Shown here: piece after piece, positions 6,342-13,388 of the stretch | Position numbering within the stretch: position 1 is the first letter of the stretch | Layout of the letters: each line of letters starts with the position of its first letter | Virus record (IMG/VR): IMGVR_UViG_3300036791_000910 | Coordinates: 1-39,040 of that record | Reading direction: 5' to 3' (one strand) | From: a virus | DNA length: 39,040 bases | Program-made: the position numbers and the translations under genes | The notes under the pieces: model-generated | Told to the model about the DNA's origin: nothing | The model's database searches: none | Seen by the model: the letters and a program-made list of their open reading frames with translations, nothing else

Positions 6342-6550
6342 CAGGTGGCCTTGCCTTTCTTGCTCAGGGGCTTACGCCCGGACTCACGGGTATCCGCTGC
6401 CTTCTCCGCCATCTGGTGCCTACGCTTCGGGCCTTGGGCCGATGCGTTGGAGATGGCGGCGGCTTTTGACTTGCTGTAGCCCTCCTTCTTCAGATCCTCG
6501 TACATCTTGGGCTTCTTGATCGACGGGCCTGGGTCCTTGCCTCCTGGCAT
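6341..6550 (-). CDS. Small SAP/KGYSKSKAAAISNA-type phage protein (DUF7218-like)
   Basis: A 69-residue protein from ATG 6550, preceded by AAGGAGAGAATA. The pattern MPGGKDPGPSIKKPKMYEDL followed by KKEGYSKSKAAAISNAS is the common short phage protein DPG.S.K.P..YE.LR..G.SK..AA.IANA, a mini helix-turn-helix-like motif followed by a basic tail. I connect it to the DUF7218-type proteins from memory of the pattern, not from a search. Its start lies inside the 3' end of the upstream frame and its stop is coupled to the 39-residue gene. Confidence 0.75.
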   Translation of the reverse strand: MPGGKDPGPSIKKPKMYEDLKKEGYSKSKAAAISNASAQGPKRRHQMAEKAADTRESGRKPLSKKGKAT

Positions 6551-6911
6551 TATTCTCTCCTTCTGGTTGGCGCCACATCCGGTATTGCCACGGTCCACCC
6601 CCTGCTGATCTTCTATTCACGGTGTAGTTGCTACCGGCCTCTAGGGCGGCTCGAACGTCCCGTTGCCTTCTTCTGCCCTCAGAGCCACCAACGTCCTCTA
6701 GCTTGCGACCGTCCACCCACTCTCCCCAGTGCTCCCAGAGCAACCGTGCTACTTCAAGCTCACAGGTGAACCGCTTCTCACCGAGCTCCTCCTCCGCCTC
6801 TGCTGCGGTAGGTGGATCTCTACGTCCATGCACTGGTCCGTGCCCGTAGCTGATGATCAGGCTCTTGATGTACGACCAGGATGGGCGAGGGCAGGGTCTG
6901 ACGAGTCGCAT
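6420..6911 (-). CDS. HTH-like phage protein (unknown)
   Basis: ATG 6911 follows the tail-collar gene's TAG immediately (TAGATG). The region FTCELEVARLLWEHWGEWVD and DGRKLEDVGGSEGRRRQRDV reads like a small winged-helix or helix-turn-helix segment in which a Gly-Gly-Ser-x-Gly turn precedes a basic helix. It ends around GGPWQYRMWRQPEGEN; the remaining ~43 codons overlap the next gene in another frame by 131 bp and look unconserved. Possible DNA-binding or modification-dependent subunit; function not assigned. Confidence 0.5.
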   Translation of the reverse strand: MRLVRPCPRPSWSYIKSLIISYGHGPVHGRRDPPTAAEAEEELGEKRFTCELEVARLLWEHWGEWVDGRKLEDVGGSEGRRRQRDVRAALEAGSNYTVNRRSAGGGPWQYRMWRQPEGENNARRQGPRPVDQEAQDVRGSEEGGLQQVKSRRHLQRIGPRPEA

Positions 6912-7418
6912 CTACGTCTTGATCAGAAAGCTCAAGTTCACGTACGGTGGGGTCATCGCCGCATTGTTGTCGGTATTGCCACCAAGGGGCGTGGCTACGC
7001 CCTCGGCACCTGAGTAGCCCCCTGGAGTAACGGGCACTGCTGTGCCTATGGATGGGGTGTAGTTAGCTACAGGTATTCTGGCCTGTGTCAGGTTGATCCC
7101 GGGAGAGGCTATTGCTTCCAGGCTGATCTGAGCCCAGCCATAGCTCGAAAGTGGATGTGCGTGTGCAAGGCTCCCGCCAGTTGCGCCTGGGGTCCCTTGC
7201 GTCGGAAAGCGTCCTGAGATATTAGGCACGTTGAACGTCGTTGAGCCGTCACCCGTGCCATAGGTGGTGCCGATGACAGAGAACAGGCCAGCGTAGGTAG
7301 TACGAGAGACTGCTTGTCCGGTACACATCAGCCAACCTGCTGGTGCCGTGCTTCCAGCGAACATAAAGATTGTCCCAGTGCCGGGAGTCTCGATAGTGGC
7401 GTATGATTGTATGCTCAT
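6912..7418 (-). CDS. Tail-collar domain protein (phage tail fibre/MdpB-like)
   Basis: The 168-residue protein has the Phage_Collar (PF07484) pattern: GTIFMFAGSTAPAGWLMCTG, then SRTTYAGLFSVIGTTYG, then GDGSTTFNVPNISGRFP. The C-terminus reads NAAMTPPYVNLSFLIKT, the usual PPY..L.FIIK ending of short collar/microcystin-dependent-protein-like fibres. The fold forms the trimeric tip or collar region of tail fibres. It is unusual in being embedded among replication genes, away from the other fibre genes at 31.4-38.9 kb. Its ATG overlaps the zinc-ribbon gene's stop by 4 bp. Confidence 0.88.
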   Translation of the reverse strand: MSIQSYATIETPGTGTIFMFAGSTAPAGWLMCTGQAVSRTTYAGLFSVIGTTYGTGDGSTTFNVPNISGRFPTQGTPGATGGSLAHAHPLSSYGWAQISLEAIASPGINLTQARIPVANYTPSIGTAVPVTPGGYSGAEGVATPLGGNTDNNAAMTPPYVNLSFLIKT

Positions 7419-7924
7419 CTCACATTGCTCCAGTTGAAGTCAGTGCCGTTGAGGTTGGCGTCAGCCTCGAACCGGCTGGCCCCCTCAGCATTGTCGCTGC
7501 GAGAGAACTGCACCGGGCCGGACGACTTCATCCCCACGGCGTTGAGCAGGGTGCCGCTCTGGGTGAAGAACTCCCCGTTGTGCCCGCAGTCAGTGCAGAG
7601 GGGAGCCGCCTCCATGCCCATGGGACCCTTCCGGTGGAAGTAGTTCGAGCCGCCGCACCCCGGGCACCTACCGGACTGGCCTGCGCTCTGGGGCGCCTTG
7701 CTGTCGAAGCCCTGAACGCGCACCCGGTTGTAGGTAATGTCGCCATTGCCCTCCGGCTGGTCCCACTCCGTCACCTCCTGGCGTGGACTGGTCGGGGGGT
7801 ACTGGGGCTGCCACCGTACGGCCTTGGCTGGGTAACCGGGGGGCTGGCTGGGCTCGGTTGACGGAGGTTGACGCTGGGGTACGACGCCACCCAGCTTGCG
7901 CGCCCACCACGATGCGTCAGACAT
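7415..7924 (-). CDS. Zinc-ribbon phage protein
   Basis: A 169-residue protein: N-terminal MSDASWWARKLGG, a Pro/Gln-rich linker, then a CPGCGGSNYF...CTDCGHNGEFF zinc ribbon at about residues 87-115, followed by a polar tail. CxxC pairs 20-odd residues apart indicate one structural zinc. Similar MSD..WW..KL proteins with one ribbon are frequent in actinobacteriophages, where they are assumed to be virion or early proteins of unknown role. The stop overlaps the collar gene, and the start forms TGATG with the polymerase stop. Confidence 0.7.
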   Translation of the reverse strand: MSDASWWARKLGGVVPQRQPPSTEPSQPPGYPAKAVRWQPQYPPTSPRQEVTEWDQPEGNGDITYNRVRVQGFDSKAPQSAGQSGRCPGCGGSNYFHRKGPMGMEAAPLCTDCGHNGEFFTQSGTLLNAVGMKSSGPVQFSRSDNAEGASRFEADANLNGTDFNWSNVR

Positions 7925-9885
7925 CAGCTTTTAGCCTCCGACCAGTTATTGCCCACGGCGATGTTCACTTCGAGGGGGACGTCGAGGACGGAACGTCCCT
8001 TCAGGTAGATATTCTCCATGGCATTTTTCACCACCGGCACGACTCTATCAACCAGGCGCTCATCCACCTCGATGACGAACTCGTCGTGAATTTGTAGTAC
8101 GAGGTCTGCCGGAAAAACACGGAGGGCTTCATGCACTTGCACGATCCCTATTTTTGCGATGTCTGCCGCCGTGCCCTGTATGGGGTGGTTCACGGCCTGC
8201 CTCTCCGCATAGGAGCGGTCCCGGCTGTCAGAGGACTTGATCTCGGGCAGGCGCCGCTTGCGTCCGTACAGTGTCTCCACGTAGCCGTGGTCCCAGCAGA
8301 ACCGCTTCACCCACCGGCCCCACTTCCTCACCCCGGGGTAGGCGGCGTGCCAGGCGTTGTAGACCTTCTGGGCTTGTTCGAGGGAGATCCCGCTCATGTC
8401 CATGATCCGCCCGGGGCCACCCTCGAAGGAGAGGTTGAAGTTGGAGTTCTTGGCGATGGACCGCTGCTCGGAGGTCACCTTGTCCTCGGACACGCGATAG
8501 ATCAGGGAGGCAGTCTGGGTGTGCAGGTCCAGGCCGTGGGTGTAGGCGTAGACCAGCAGCCGGTCCTTGGTCTGGTGCGCCAGCACCCGTAGCTCGATCT
8601 GGGAGTAGTCGGCCACGATCAGCTTGCGGCCCGGGGGCGCCCGGAACAGCCTCCGCACCATGGTGGCCTCGAAGGTGTCCTTGTAGCGCGCCGGTATGTT
8701 CTGGAGGTTGGGGGCGCTGCAACTGAGGCGCCCGGTCTTGGCCACGGCCTGGTTGAAGCTGGCCCGGATGCGGCTGTCCTCATCGATGTGGGGGATGAAC
8801 CCGCCGATGTACGTGGACAGCATCTTGTGGAGATCCTTGTACTCCAGCAGCTTGGCGGGCGCCGGGTGCCGCTTCGCCAGGCTCTTCAAGACCTTCGCCT
8901 CCGTGGAGCGTTGGCCAGTCTCGGTGAGGACGGGGCAGCGCAGCCCTATCTCGTCGTAGAGCCACTTAGCTAGTTGCTGAGTGCTGTTGAGGTTGATCTC
9001 ATGGCCCACCATGGCCTGGATCTCAGCGGCGCGCTCGGCGTGCTGGCGCTCCAGTTCGGGGCGTAGGCGTCGGAACTCCCCGACGTCCACATAGGCGCCC
9101 AACCGCCGCATCTCCACCAGGACCCGCAGGACGTCCATCTCCAGGTCGAAGAGCTCCCGCAGCTTGGACATGCCGTGCTTGCTCAGCTTGGCGGAGAACT
9201 TCCACCACAGCATCCACGCCATCTTGGCATCCAGCACGGAGTACCTTGTGGCCTGCCGGAAGGGCGCCGTGTACGCCGCCTCCCCCAGCTTCTCGTTGTA
9301 GGTATAGCCCAGGTACCGCTGGGTGAGGTCCCCCAGCTTGTAGCTCTCATAGTTCTCGTTGAGCAGGAACGCCAGCGTCAGGGTGTCGGCGTAGGGGGGG
9401 TCGGGGATCTCCCAGTCGTAGTACTTGGCCACGCAGAGCAGGTCGAACCCGACGTTCTGGTTGACCTTCCTACGGTCGCTGAAGAACAGCGGCTCCAGGG
9501 CGTCGAAGACGTCGGTGTGAGAGAGCCGCTGTGGGCGCCCCGGGTGGGAGATGGGGATGACGTCGGAGCGCCCGGGGCCAGCCAGGCTGATGCACCACAC
9601 CTCGTTGGTCTGGGCATCCAGGGCGGGCTTGTCCTTCTCGGCGGCGCTACGGCAGACGTCGGAGCAGTACTTCCGGCGACGGGTGGGGATGGGGCGCCCG
9701 CAAGAGGGGCAGGCAATGGCCTTTACGGCATAGCGGCTCTGGGCCATTGCCGGTTCGACCAGCATGCGGACCTTGCGGCGCGCCACAGTCTCCACGTCAA
9801 AGGCGAACTCGGAGAACCGCTCGTAGTCGACCACCACCTGCTTGAGCTCTTCGGCGGTCCGTACGTAGAGGGTGGGAACCGGCAT
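7924..9885 (-). CDS. polA: DNA polymerase I (3'-5' exonuclease and polymerase; zinc finger insert)
   Basis: The 653-residue family A polymerase lacks a 5'-nuclease domain. Exonuclease motifs: Exo I FDVET (Asp30, Glu32), Exo II NVGFD (to Asp148), Exo III YSVLD (Asp219). Polymerase motifs: A VADYSQIELR (Asp426), B R475/K479/F483/F487, C QIHDEF. Residue 487 is Phe where Klenow has Tyr766. A CPSC...CSDVC zinc finger (Cys59, 62, 74, 78) is inserted between Exo I and the next strand, making this linker about 45 residues longer than usual. Start ATG 9885 follows AAAGGGGATGAT; the longer open frame to 10062 lacks a site. Expected to be the phage replicative polymerase. Confidence 0.95.
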   Translation of the reverse strand: MPVPTLYVRTAEELKQVVVDYERFSEFAFDVETVARRKVRMLVEPAMAQSRYAVKAIACPSCGRPIPTRRRKYCSDVCRSAAEKDKPALDAQTNEVWCISLAGPGRSDVIPISHPGRPQRLSHTDVFDALEPLFFSDRRKVNQNVGFDLLCVAKYYDWEIPDPPYADTLTLAFLLNENYESYKLGDLTQRYLGYTYNEKLGEAAYTAPFRQATRYSVLDAKMAWMLWWKFSAKLSKHGMSKLRELFDLEMDVLRVLVEMRRLGAYVDVGEFRRLRPELERQHAERAAEIQAMVGHEINLNSTQQLAKWLYDEIGLRCPVLTETGQRSTEAKVLKSLAKRHPAPAKLLEYKDLHKMLSTYIGGFIPHIDEDSRIRASFNQAVAKTGRLSCSAPNLQNIPARYKDTFEATMVRRLFRAPPGRKLIVADYSQIELRVLAHQTKDRLLVYAYTHGLDLHTQTASLIYRVSEDKVTSEQRSIAKNSNFNLSFEGGPGRIMDMSGISLEQAQKVYNAWHAAYPGVRKWGRWVKRFCWDHGYVETLYGRKRRLPEIKSSDSRDRSYAERQAVNHPIQGTAADIAKIGIVQVHEALRVFPADLVLQIHDEFVIEVDERLVDRVVPVVKNAMENIYLKGRSVLDVPLEVNIAVGNNWSEAKS

Positions 9886-9901
9886 ATCATCCCCTTTGGG
9901 A

Positions 9902-9931
9902 GAGGGAGGCCAGTCGTCGCTGGCCTCCCTC
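9902..9931 (-). terminator. Strong hairpin upstream of polA
   Basis: Perfect 12-bp arms (GAGGGAGGCCAG / CTGGCCTCCCTC) with a 6-nt loop, in the 91-bp gap between the ssDNA-binding-like gene and polA, about 10 nt before the polA ribosome site. No U-tract follows, so it may be a weak terminator, an mRNA processing/stability element, or a regulator of polymerase expression. Confidence 0.55.
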
Positions 9932-9976
9932 CCGCTGTATGGAAGCGGCGTGGCGGGTACGCAGCACTTCCACCAG

Positions 9977-10699
9977 CTACTCCGTGGCCTGATCGGCCAC
10001 TTCTTGTAGCTCTTCTCGGGTGGAGCGTTCCAGGGCCGAGTCGTCCCAGAGCTTGGCGTCAAACCTGGATAGTTGCTCCTCGGTCAGGGCCGTGAAGTCC
10101 CAGTCCTCCTCCAGATCTCGAACCTTGACCGGGCGGATCTCGGTTCGCCTATTGCGATTCTGGCCCCGCATGGCGACGGCCCAGTAGCTGCCCGCCAGCG
10201 GGTTTTTCTTAGCGTAGTCATCCAGGGTGTCAGTGATGGTGACACCGCACTCAAAGGTGGTGTGGACAGGGGTGGCGTCGCGACAGTCGAGGATATTGAA
10301 TCGGATGCGGGCGCTGGGCGTGTCTACGTCGTCCAGCGGACAGTTGTCTTGCAGGCAGATGAAGTTCTGCTTCTGGCCCTTGGGGAGCCAGTCGCACCAG
10401 TGGACAAGGAAGCTGGCGTAGGGGCCGTCCTCAAGGAACATGACCAGACCTTCGTCATCGCTGACCTTGTAGATCTTCGTCCACTTCGAGGGGGCGGCAG
10501 CCTTGACCCGGCGGTACCCACCCCATCCCTTGGCGACGGTCAGGTCAGCATCATCGTCAGCGGTACGAGTTGGACGATGGGCGCCCAGGCGGCGGGGCGG
10601 AGGAGCTTCGTCCTCGGCGTTACGCCGCAGGCGTAGTGGGCGGCGGGGTTCTTCTGAGGCTTCGCTTGGACGCCGCAGCAGTCTTCTCGTTTCGGGCAT
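9977..10699 (-). CDS. Putative ssDNA-binding / replication accessory protein
   Basis: 240 residues from ATG 10699 (ribosome site CTAGGAGCCCCA). A basic disordered N-terminus (many Arg-Arg pairs) leads to KGWGGYRRVKA, then VMFLEDGPYASFLVHWCDWL, FICLQDNCPLDD, IRFNILDCRD and AMRGQNRNRRTEIRPVKVRD. The K.LEDEPFA...QHW followed by C....CPLCD pattern is typical of the phage ssDNA-binding/replication proteins placed beside polA in actinophages; here the zinc-like pair is C-x5-C plus a downstream Cys. A gp32-like role protecting template strand is inferred from pattern and from being immediately upstream of the polymerase gene. The acidic C-terminus (TREELQEVADQATE) fits SSB-type partner recruitment. 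Confidence 0.65.
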   Translation of the reverse strand: MPETRRLLRRPSEASEEPRRPLRLRRNAEDEAPPPRRLGAHRPTRTADDDADLTVAKGWGGYRRVKAAAPSKWTKIYKVSDDEGLVMFLEDGPYASFLVHWCDWLPKGQKQNFICLQDNCPLDDVDTPSARIRFNILDCRDATPVHTTFECGVTITDTLDDYAKKNPLAGSYWAVAMRGQNRNRRTEIRPVKVRDLEEDWDFTALTEEQLSRFDAKLWDDSALERSTREELQEVADQATE

Positions 10700-11015
10700 T
10701 GGGGCTCCTAGACACGGTGACAGGGGTGACAGGTGACAAGTGACCAGATGACAGGAAGTCTTGAGCAAGATTCGGTGTGATCTCTGACCATTGGCTGATC
10801 TGTTGAAGCTCCTCGCGAGCGAGCTTCGCTACTTCGGAGTTGACGAGCTTGTGCAGGTCTTCGGTGTAGCGGATCCGATCTCGGGGTGCCATGTGGGCGG
10901 CGTCGCTGTCAGCGATGCCCAGGTCCCGAAAGTCGGCCTCAGCGCCAACCTCGACATGCACGGTTTCATAATCACGGACACGAACTAGGTAACGGATATT
11001 CTTCGAGAGCCTCAT
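10620..11015 (-). CDS. Small charged protein (unknown)
   Basis: A 131-residue frame starting MRLSKNIRYLVRVRDYETVH (beta-strand-like), followed by a DLGIADSD/APRDRIRYTEDLHKLVNSEV helical region and a Ser/Thr/Pro/Arg-rich tail. The ATG overlaps the upstream HTH gene by 4 bp. The last 80 bp overlap the start of the ssDNA-binding-like gene; that tail includes the region of short tandem TGTCAC repeats. No family recognised. Confidence 0.6.
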   Translation of the reverse strand: MRLSKNIRYLVRVRDYETVHVEVGAEADFRDLGIADSDAAHMAPRDRIRYTEDLHKLVNSEVAKLAREELQQISQWSEITPNLAQDFLSSGHLSPVTPVTVSRSPNARNEKTAAASKRSLRRTPPPTTPAA

Positions 11016-11479
11016 CGCAGTGCCTTGAACTCTGCGGCGACCCGCTCCACGAAGTTGGTTTCATCCATCTTGTCGATCTTTCCCTCCAGCACTCCTTCCT
11101 CTCGGGCGATGCTCACGATCATCGCTATCTGATCGTGGGTCCAGAGGCGCCGGGGCGCATCGCCACGGCTGCCGTAGATCTTGGGCGTCTGGTACCTGGC
11201 CTTGGGGAGCCAGCCTTTGCGGATCCAGGCTCTGATGGTGACGCTGTCCCGGTTGAGCGCCTTGGCCAGGGCGCCCACCGTGTAGAACTCCTTGGTGTCT
11301 CCGTTGATGGTGTATCGCCGGGGGTTGGCATCCCAGCCCTCTGCGTTCTTGCGCTCGATGCGCTCCTCCCGCACACGACGCTGGCGGTCCTCTCGGGACT
11401 CCCGGCGTCGCATCTTGGAGCCGGGGTAGAACTCATCTTGGAGGTCGAATGCCTCCATGAGATCAGGCATGTCTGACAA
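11012..11479 (-). CDS. MerR/HTH_17-like DNA-binding protein
   Basis: 155 residues from TTG 11479 (CAGGAG 9 nt upstream; ATG 11470 is alternative but 18 nt away). A basic N-terminal arm (KMRRRESREDRQRRVREERI) precedes FYTVGALAKALNRDSVTIRA-WIRKGWLP, an excisionase/MerR-like winged helix-turn-helix, then RRLWTHDQI.MIV. The final helix region is acidic. Such proteins bind DNA as regulators or recombination-directionality factors; no integrase is present here, so a transcriptional or replication role is more likely. It is coupled downstream by ATGA. Confidence 0.7.
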   Translation of the reverse strand: MSDMPDLMEAFDLQDEFYPGSKMRRRESREDRQRRVREERIERKNAEGWDANPRRYTINGDTKEFYTVGALAKALNRDSVTIRAWIRKGWLPKARYQTPKIYGSRGDAPRRLWTHDQIAMIVSIAREEGVLEGKIDKMDETNFVERVAAEFKALR

Positions 11480-11507
11480 GTGTGGTCGCTCCTGTTTGTG
11501 ATGGATC

Positions 11508-11969
11508 TCAATGGACGGGCTTGCCCTCCTCGTCCAACAGGATGAAGCTGAAGGTCACCCTCTTGGGGAACATGCGGGCTAGCTCGTCGTCGGTGATCTT
11601 GTTGTCGTAGTAGGCGGCGAACACCCTGCTCTGATCCACCACGGTGATGGTTTCAGTCATCTCCTCCCACAGACCCTTGCGCCGGAGGATCTTCTCAGCC
11701 TCCTCGTCATTGACGCTGGTTGTCTCGGACCGCTGGTTCTTCAGGCGCCGGATGGGTCCGACTGAGTCCTCAAGATCTAGGAATAGTGATCCCTTGGTGT
11801 CAGTCTCCCCGTATTTTTGGACGACGGCCTTCAGGGCGTTCTTGCCCTGCTCCAGCTTTCCGGTGACCAAGCTGACCTGGCGCTTGAGCGCATACCAGGC
11901 GTCTACCTCGTCGCGGACGACCTTGAGGTCTAGCGGCTTCTCAAGGGTGGTCTTGCGGCGTGTAGGCAT
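11508..11969 (-). CDS. Coiled-coil phage protein (unknown)
   Basis: 153 residues, predicted helical/coiled-coil in the first third (VRDEVDAWYALKRQVSLVTG, KLEQGKNALKAVVQKYGETD), then GSLFLDLEDSVGPIRRLKNQ-RSE and a C-terminal part EMTETITVVDQSRVFAAYYD with TDDELARMFPKRVTFSFILL. The pattern is seen in phage proteins of unknown function next to replication genes. A 6-bp inverted repeat (GTGACC/GGTCAC at 11993-12010) lies just upstream. No function assigned. Confidence 0.65.
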   Translation of the reverse strand: MPTRRKTTLEKPLDLKVVRDEVDAWYALKRQVSLVTGKLEQGKNALKAVVQKYGETDTKGSLFLDLEDSVGPIRRLKNQRSETTSVNDEEAEKILRRKGLWEEMTETITVVDQSRVFAAYYDNKITDDELARMFPKRVTFSFILLDEEGKPVH

Positions 11970-12006
11970 GCTGGGAACTGTACACAGGGGGTGTGACCGT
12001 AGGAGG

Positions 12007-12357
12007 TCACGGGAGAATCTTCCCCAAGTTGCCTTGGTAGGTCGAGATGATGAAGGCAGGGTGGTTAGAACGATCTGCGGCGATCAGCAGCATCTCTGTA
12101 CCCCCATTATGGGTCAGTCGATCCATGAAGGCCAGGATGACGGCCTTGCCGTCCCACTCACTGACGCGGCGCCGCTCCAGGTGCTTGAAGTCATCCACCT
12201 CATGCTCAAGTCCCTGGAGCGACCCGTCGTCGCAGATAGTAATTGTCTCGGACCACTGGCGGGCCTGAGTGTTCAGCCCTTCGAGGATGGCCCGAAGCAC
12301 CAATGTGTCACCGGTCAAGCGGCTGCCACAGATGTGGTACCTCGGGCCTTGAGCCAC
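12007..12357 (-). CDS. SLOG/DUF2493 (YspA-like) nucleotide-binding-fold protein
   Basis: 116 residues. An N-terminal strand ending in the CGSR motif (YHICGSR, 11-13 the GSR), a long helix (LVLRAILEGLNTQA), and near the end an AVILAFMDRLTHNGGTEMLL segment equivalent to the FxxGxGT nucleotide-contact loop of SLOG-family proteins match the DUF2493/YspA layout. SLOG domains bind nucleotides or nucleotide-derived signals; in phages their role is unknown. GTG start overlaps the ParB-like gene's stop (TAGTG). The assignment rests on motif order only. Confidence 0.55.
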   Translation of the reverse strand: MAQGPRYHICGSRLTGDTLVLRAILEGLNTQARQWSETITICDDGSLQGLEHEVDDFKHLERRRVSEWDGKAVILAFMDRLTHNGGTEMLLIAADRSNHPAFIISTYQGNLGKILP

Positions 12358-13382
12358 TAGGACTCAGCCTCGTCCTCCGCCAGCGGGTTGTAGACCTCCG
12401 GCCACTTCTCGGCGGGCCGGGAGCCCTGAGCAGGCTTGTAGACGATCTTGTACGACGACGTCACCGGCTCGCCCAGCATGTAGTACTTCCATGCCTTGAG
12501 GATGCTGCCCAACTGCGCCTGGGTGATGTAGCCCCGGGTGGATATGTCGCGCTTTCTCCGGCTTTCACGGATCAGCCACTCCCGCAGCACGTAGATGGGG
12601 TGCTGGTCCTCCTCCATGGACTGCATCTGGTCACCGACCCGGGAGTCCAGGCCGGAGCGCAGGTGCTCCCAGAAGAAGTTGCAGTCGCCCTCGTCCACCA
12701 GGCTGAACTGGTAGTGCAGGAAGGCAGCCACGCTCGGGTAGATGCCGGTGGCCTTGGTGACGGCCCGGATGGCAGCCACGCTGTTGCGGATGCCGGGGTG
12801 GGCGTTCAAGACGTCTTGAATCTGCGAGTGGGTGGGGAACTGACGGCCTCGGGTCGTAGCCAGGAGGCCACGCTCGTAGGCCCACTGGCGAGTAACGGCG
12901 CCGGACAGGATGCTGGTGTCGTCCTCGCCGTAGATCTGGAGCATCTCCGCAGCGGTGCGGGTGGCGCCGCTACCAGTGGTGCGGATTGTCTCGTCAAAGG
13001 GTGACCCGAAGACGACTAGCTGATGGATGGTGACCCCGGACTCCATGATGGCCCGAAGACGGTTCTGGCCGTCGTCAAGCTGCCAGGCGTCCACGACCGG
13101 CATCCATGAGAACAGCATTGTCTCGCCGTTGAGGGTCCACTTGCCAGCTTGCATGTCATCTACGAACTGCCGGACCTTCTCGGGCTTGATCTTGCGGTTG
13201 CGGGTGTTGTACTGGAGCCACTCGGCTGCCAGCTTGGGGGTTATCTCAACGACGCGGACGACGAGGCCGAAGTCCGTGGGGTTCTTGCCCCAGCGGACCA
13301 TGTTGGGCACAACCCAATCCTCACGACGCTCGTCAACCACCTCCTCGGCGGCTCCTGCTGTACGGCGACGGGTAGTAGCCAT
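12357..13382 (-). CDS. ParB/Srx-like nuclease-fold protein
   Basis: 341 residues. The N-terminal domain shows the ParB/sulfiredoxin layout: WLQYNTRNRKIKPEKVRQFV-DDMQAG, WTLNGETMLF and WQLDDGQNRLRAIMESGVT, where DGQNR replaces the common DGQHR loop. The C-terminal two thirds are helical (RRKRDISTRGYITQAQLGS). Similar proteins in actinophages and Streptomyces are annotated as ParB-like nucleases; the fold binds CTP or ATP or cuts DNA. No ParA partner or parS-like repeat is seen, so plasmid-type partitioning is unlikely, and DNA binding/nuclease activity is the more cautious call. ATG 13382 is preceded by GAGAGGAAAGC. Confidence 0.7.
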   Translation of the reverse strand: MATTRRRTAGAAEEVVDERREDWVVPNMVRWGKNPTDFGLVVRVVEITPKLAAEWLQYNTRNRKIKPEKVRQFVDDMQAGKWTLNGETMLFSWMPVVDAWQLDDGQNRLRAIMESGVTIHQLVVFGSPFDETIRTTGSGATRTAAEMLQIYGEDDTSILSGAVTRQWAYERGLLATTRGRQFPTHSQIQDVLNAHPGIRNSVAAIRAVTKATGIYPSVAAFLHYQFSLVDEGDCNFFWEHLRSGLDSRVGDQMQSMEEDQHPIYVLREWLIRESRRKRDISTRGYITQAQLGSILKAWKYYMLGEPVTSSYKIVYKPAQGSRPAEKWPEVYNPLAEDEAES

Positions 13383-13388
13383 GGTGTA

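Noticed and set aside
9175-10095. Plus-strand 306-codon open frame opposite polA
   Set aside because: Mirror of G/C-ending codons of the polymerase gene; Gly/Val/Leu-rich without domains.
10886-11476. Plus-strand 196-codon open frame opposite the HTH gene
   Set aside because: Antisense to well-supported coupled minus genes; no ribosome site or motif.
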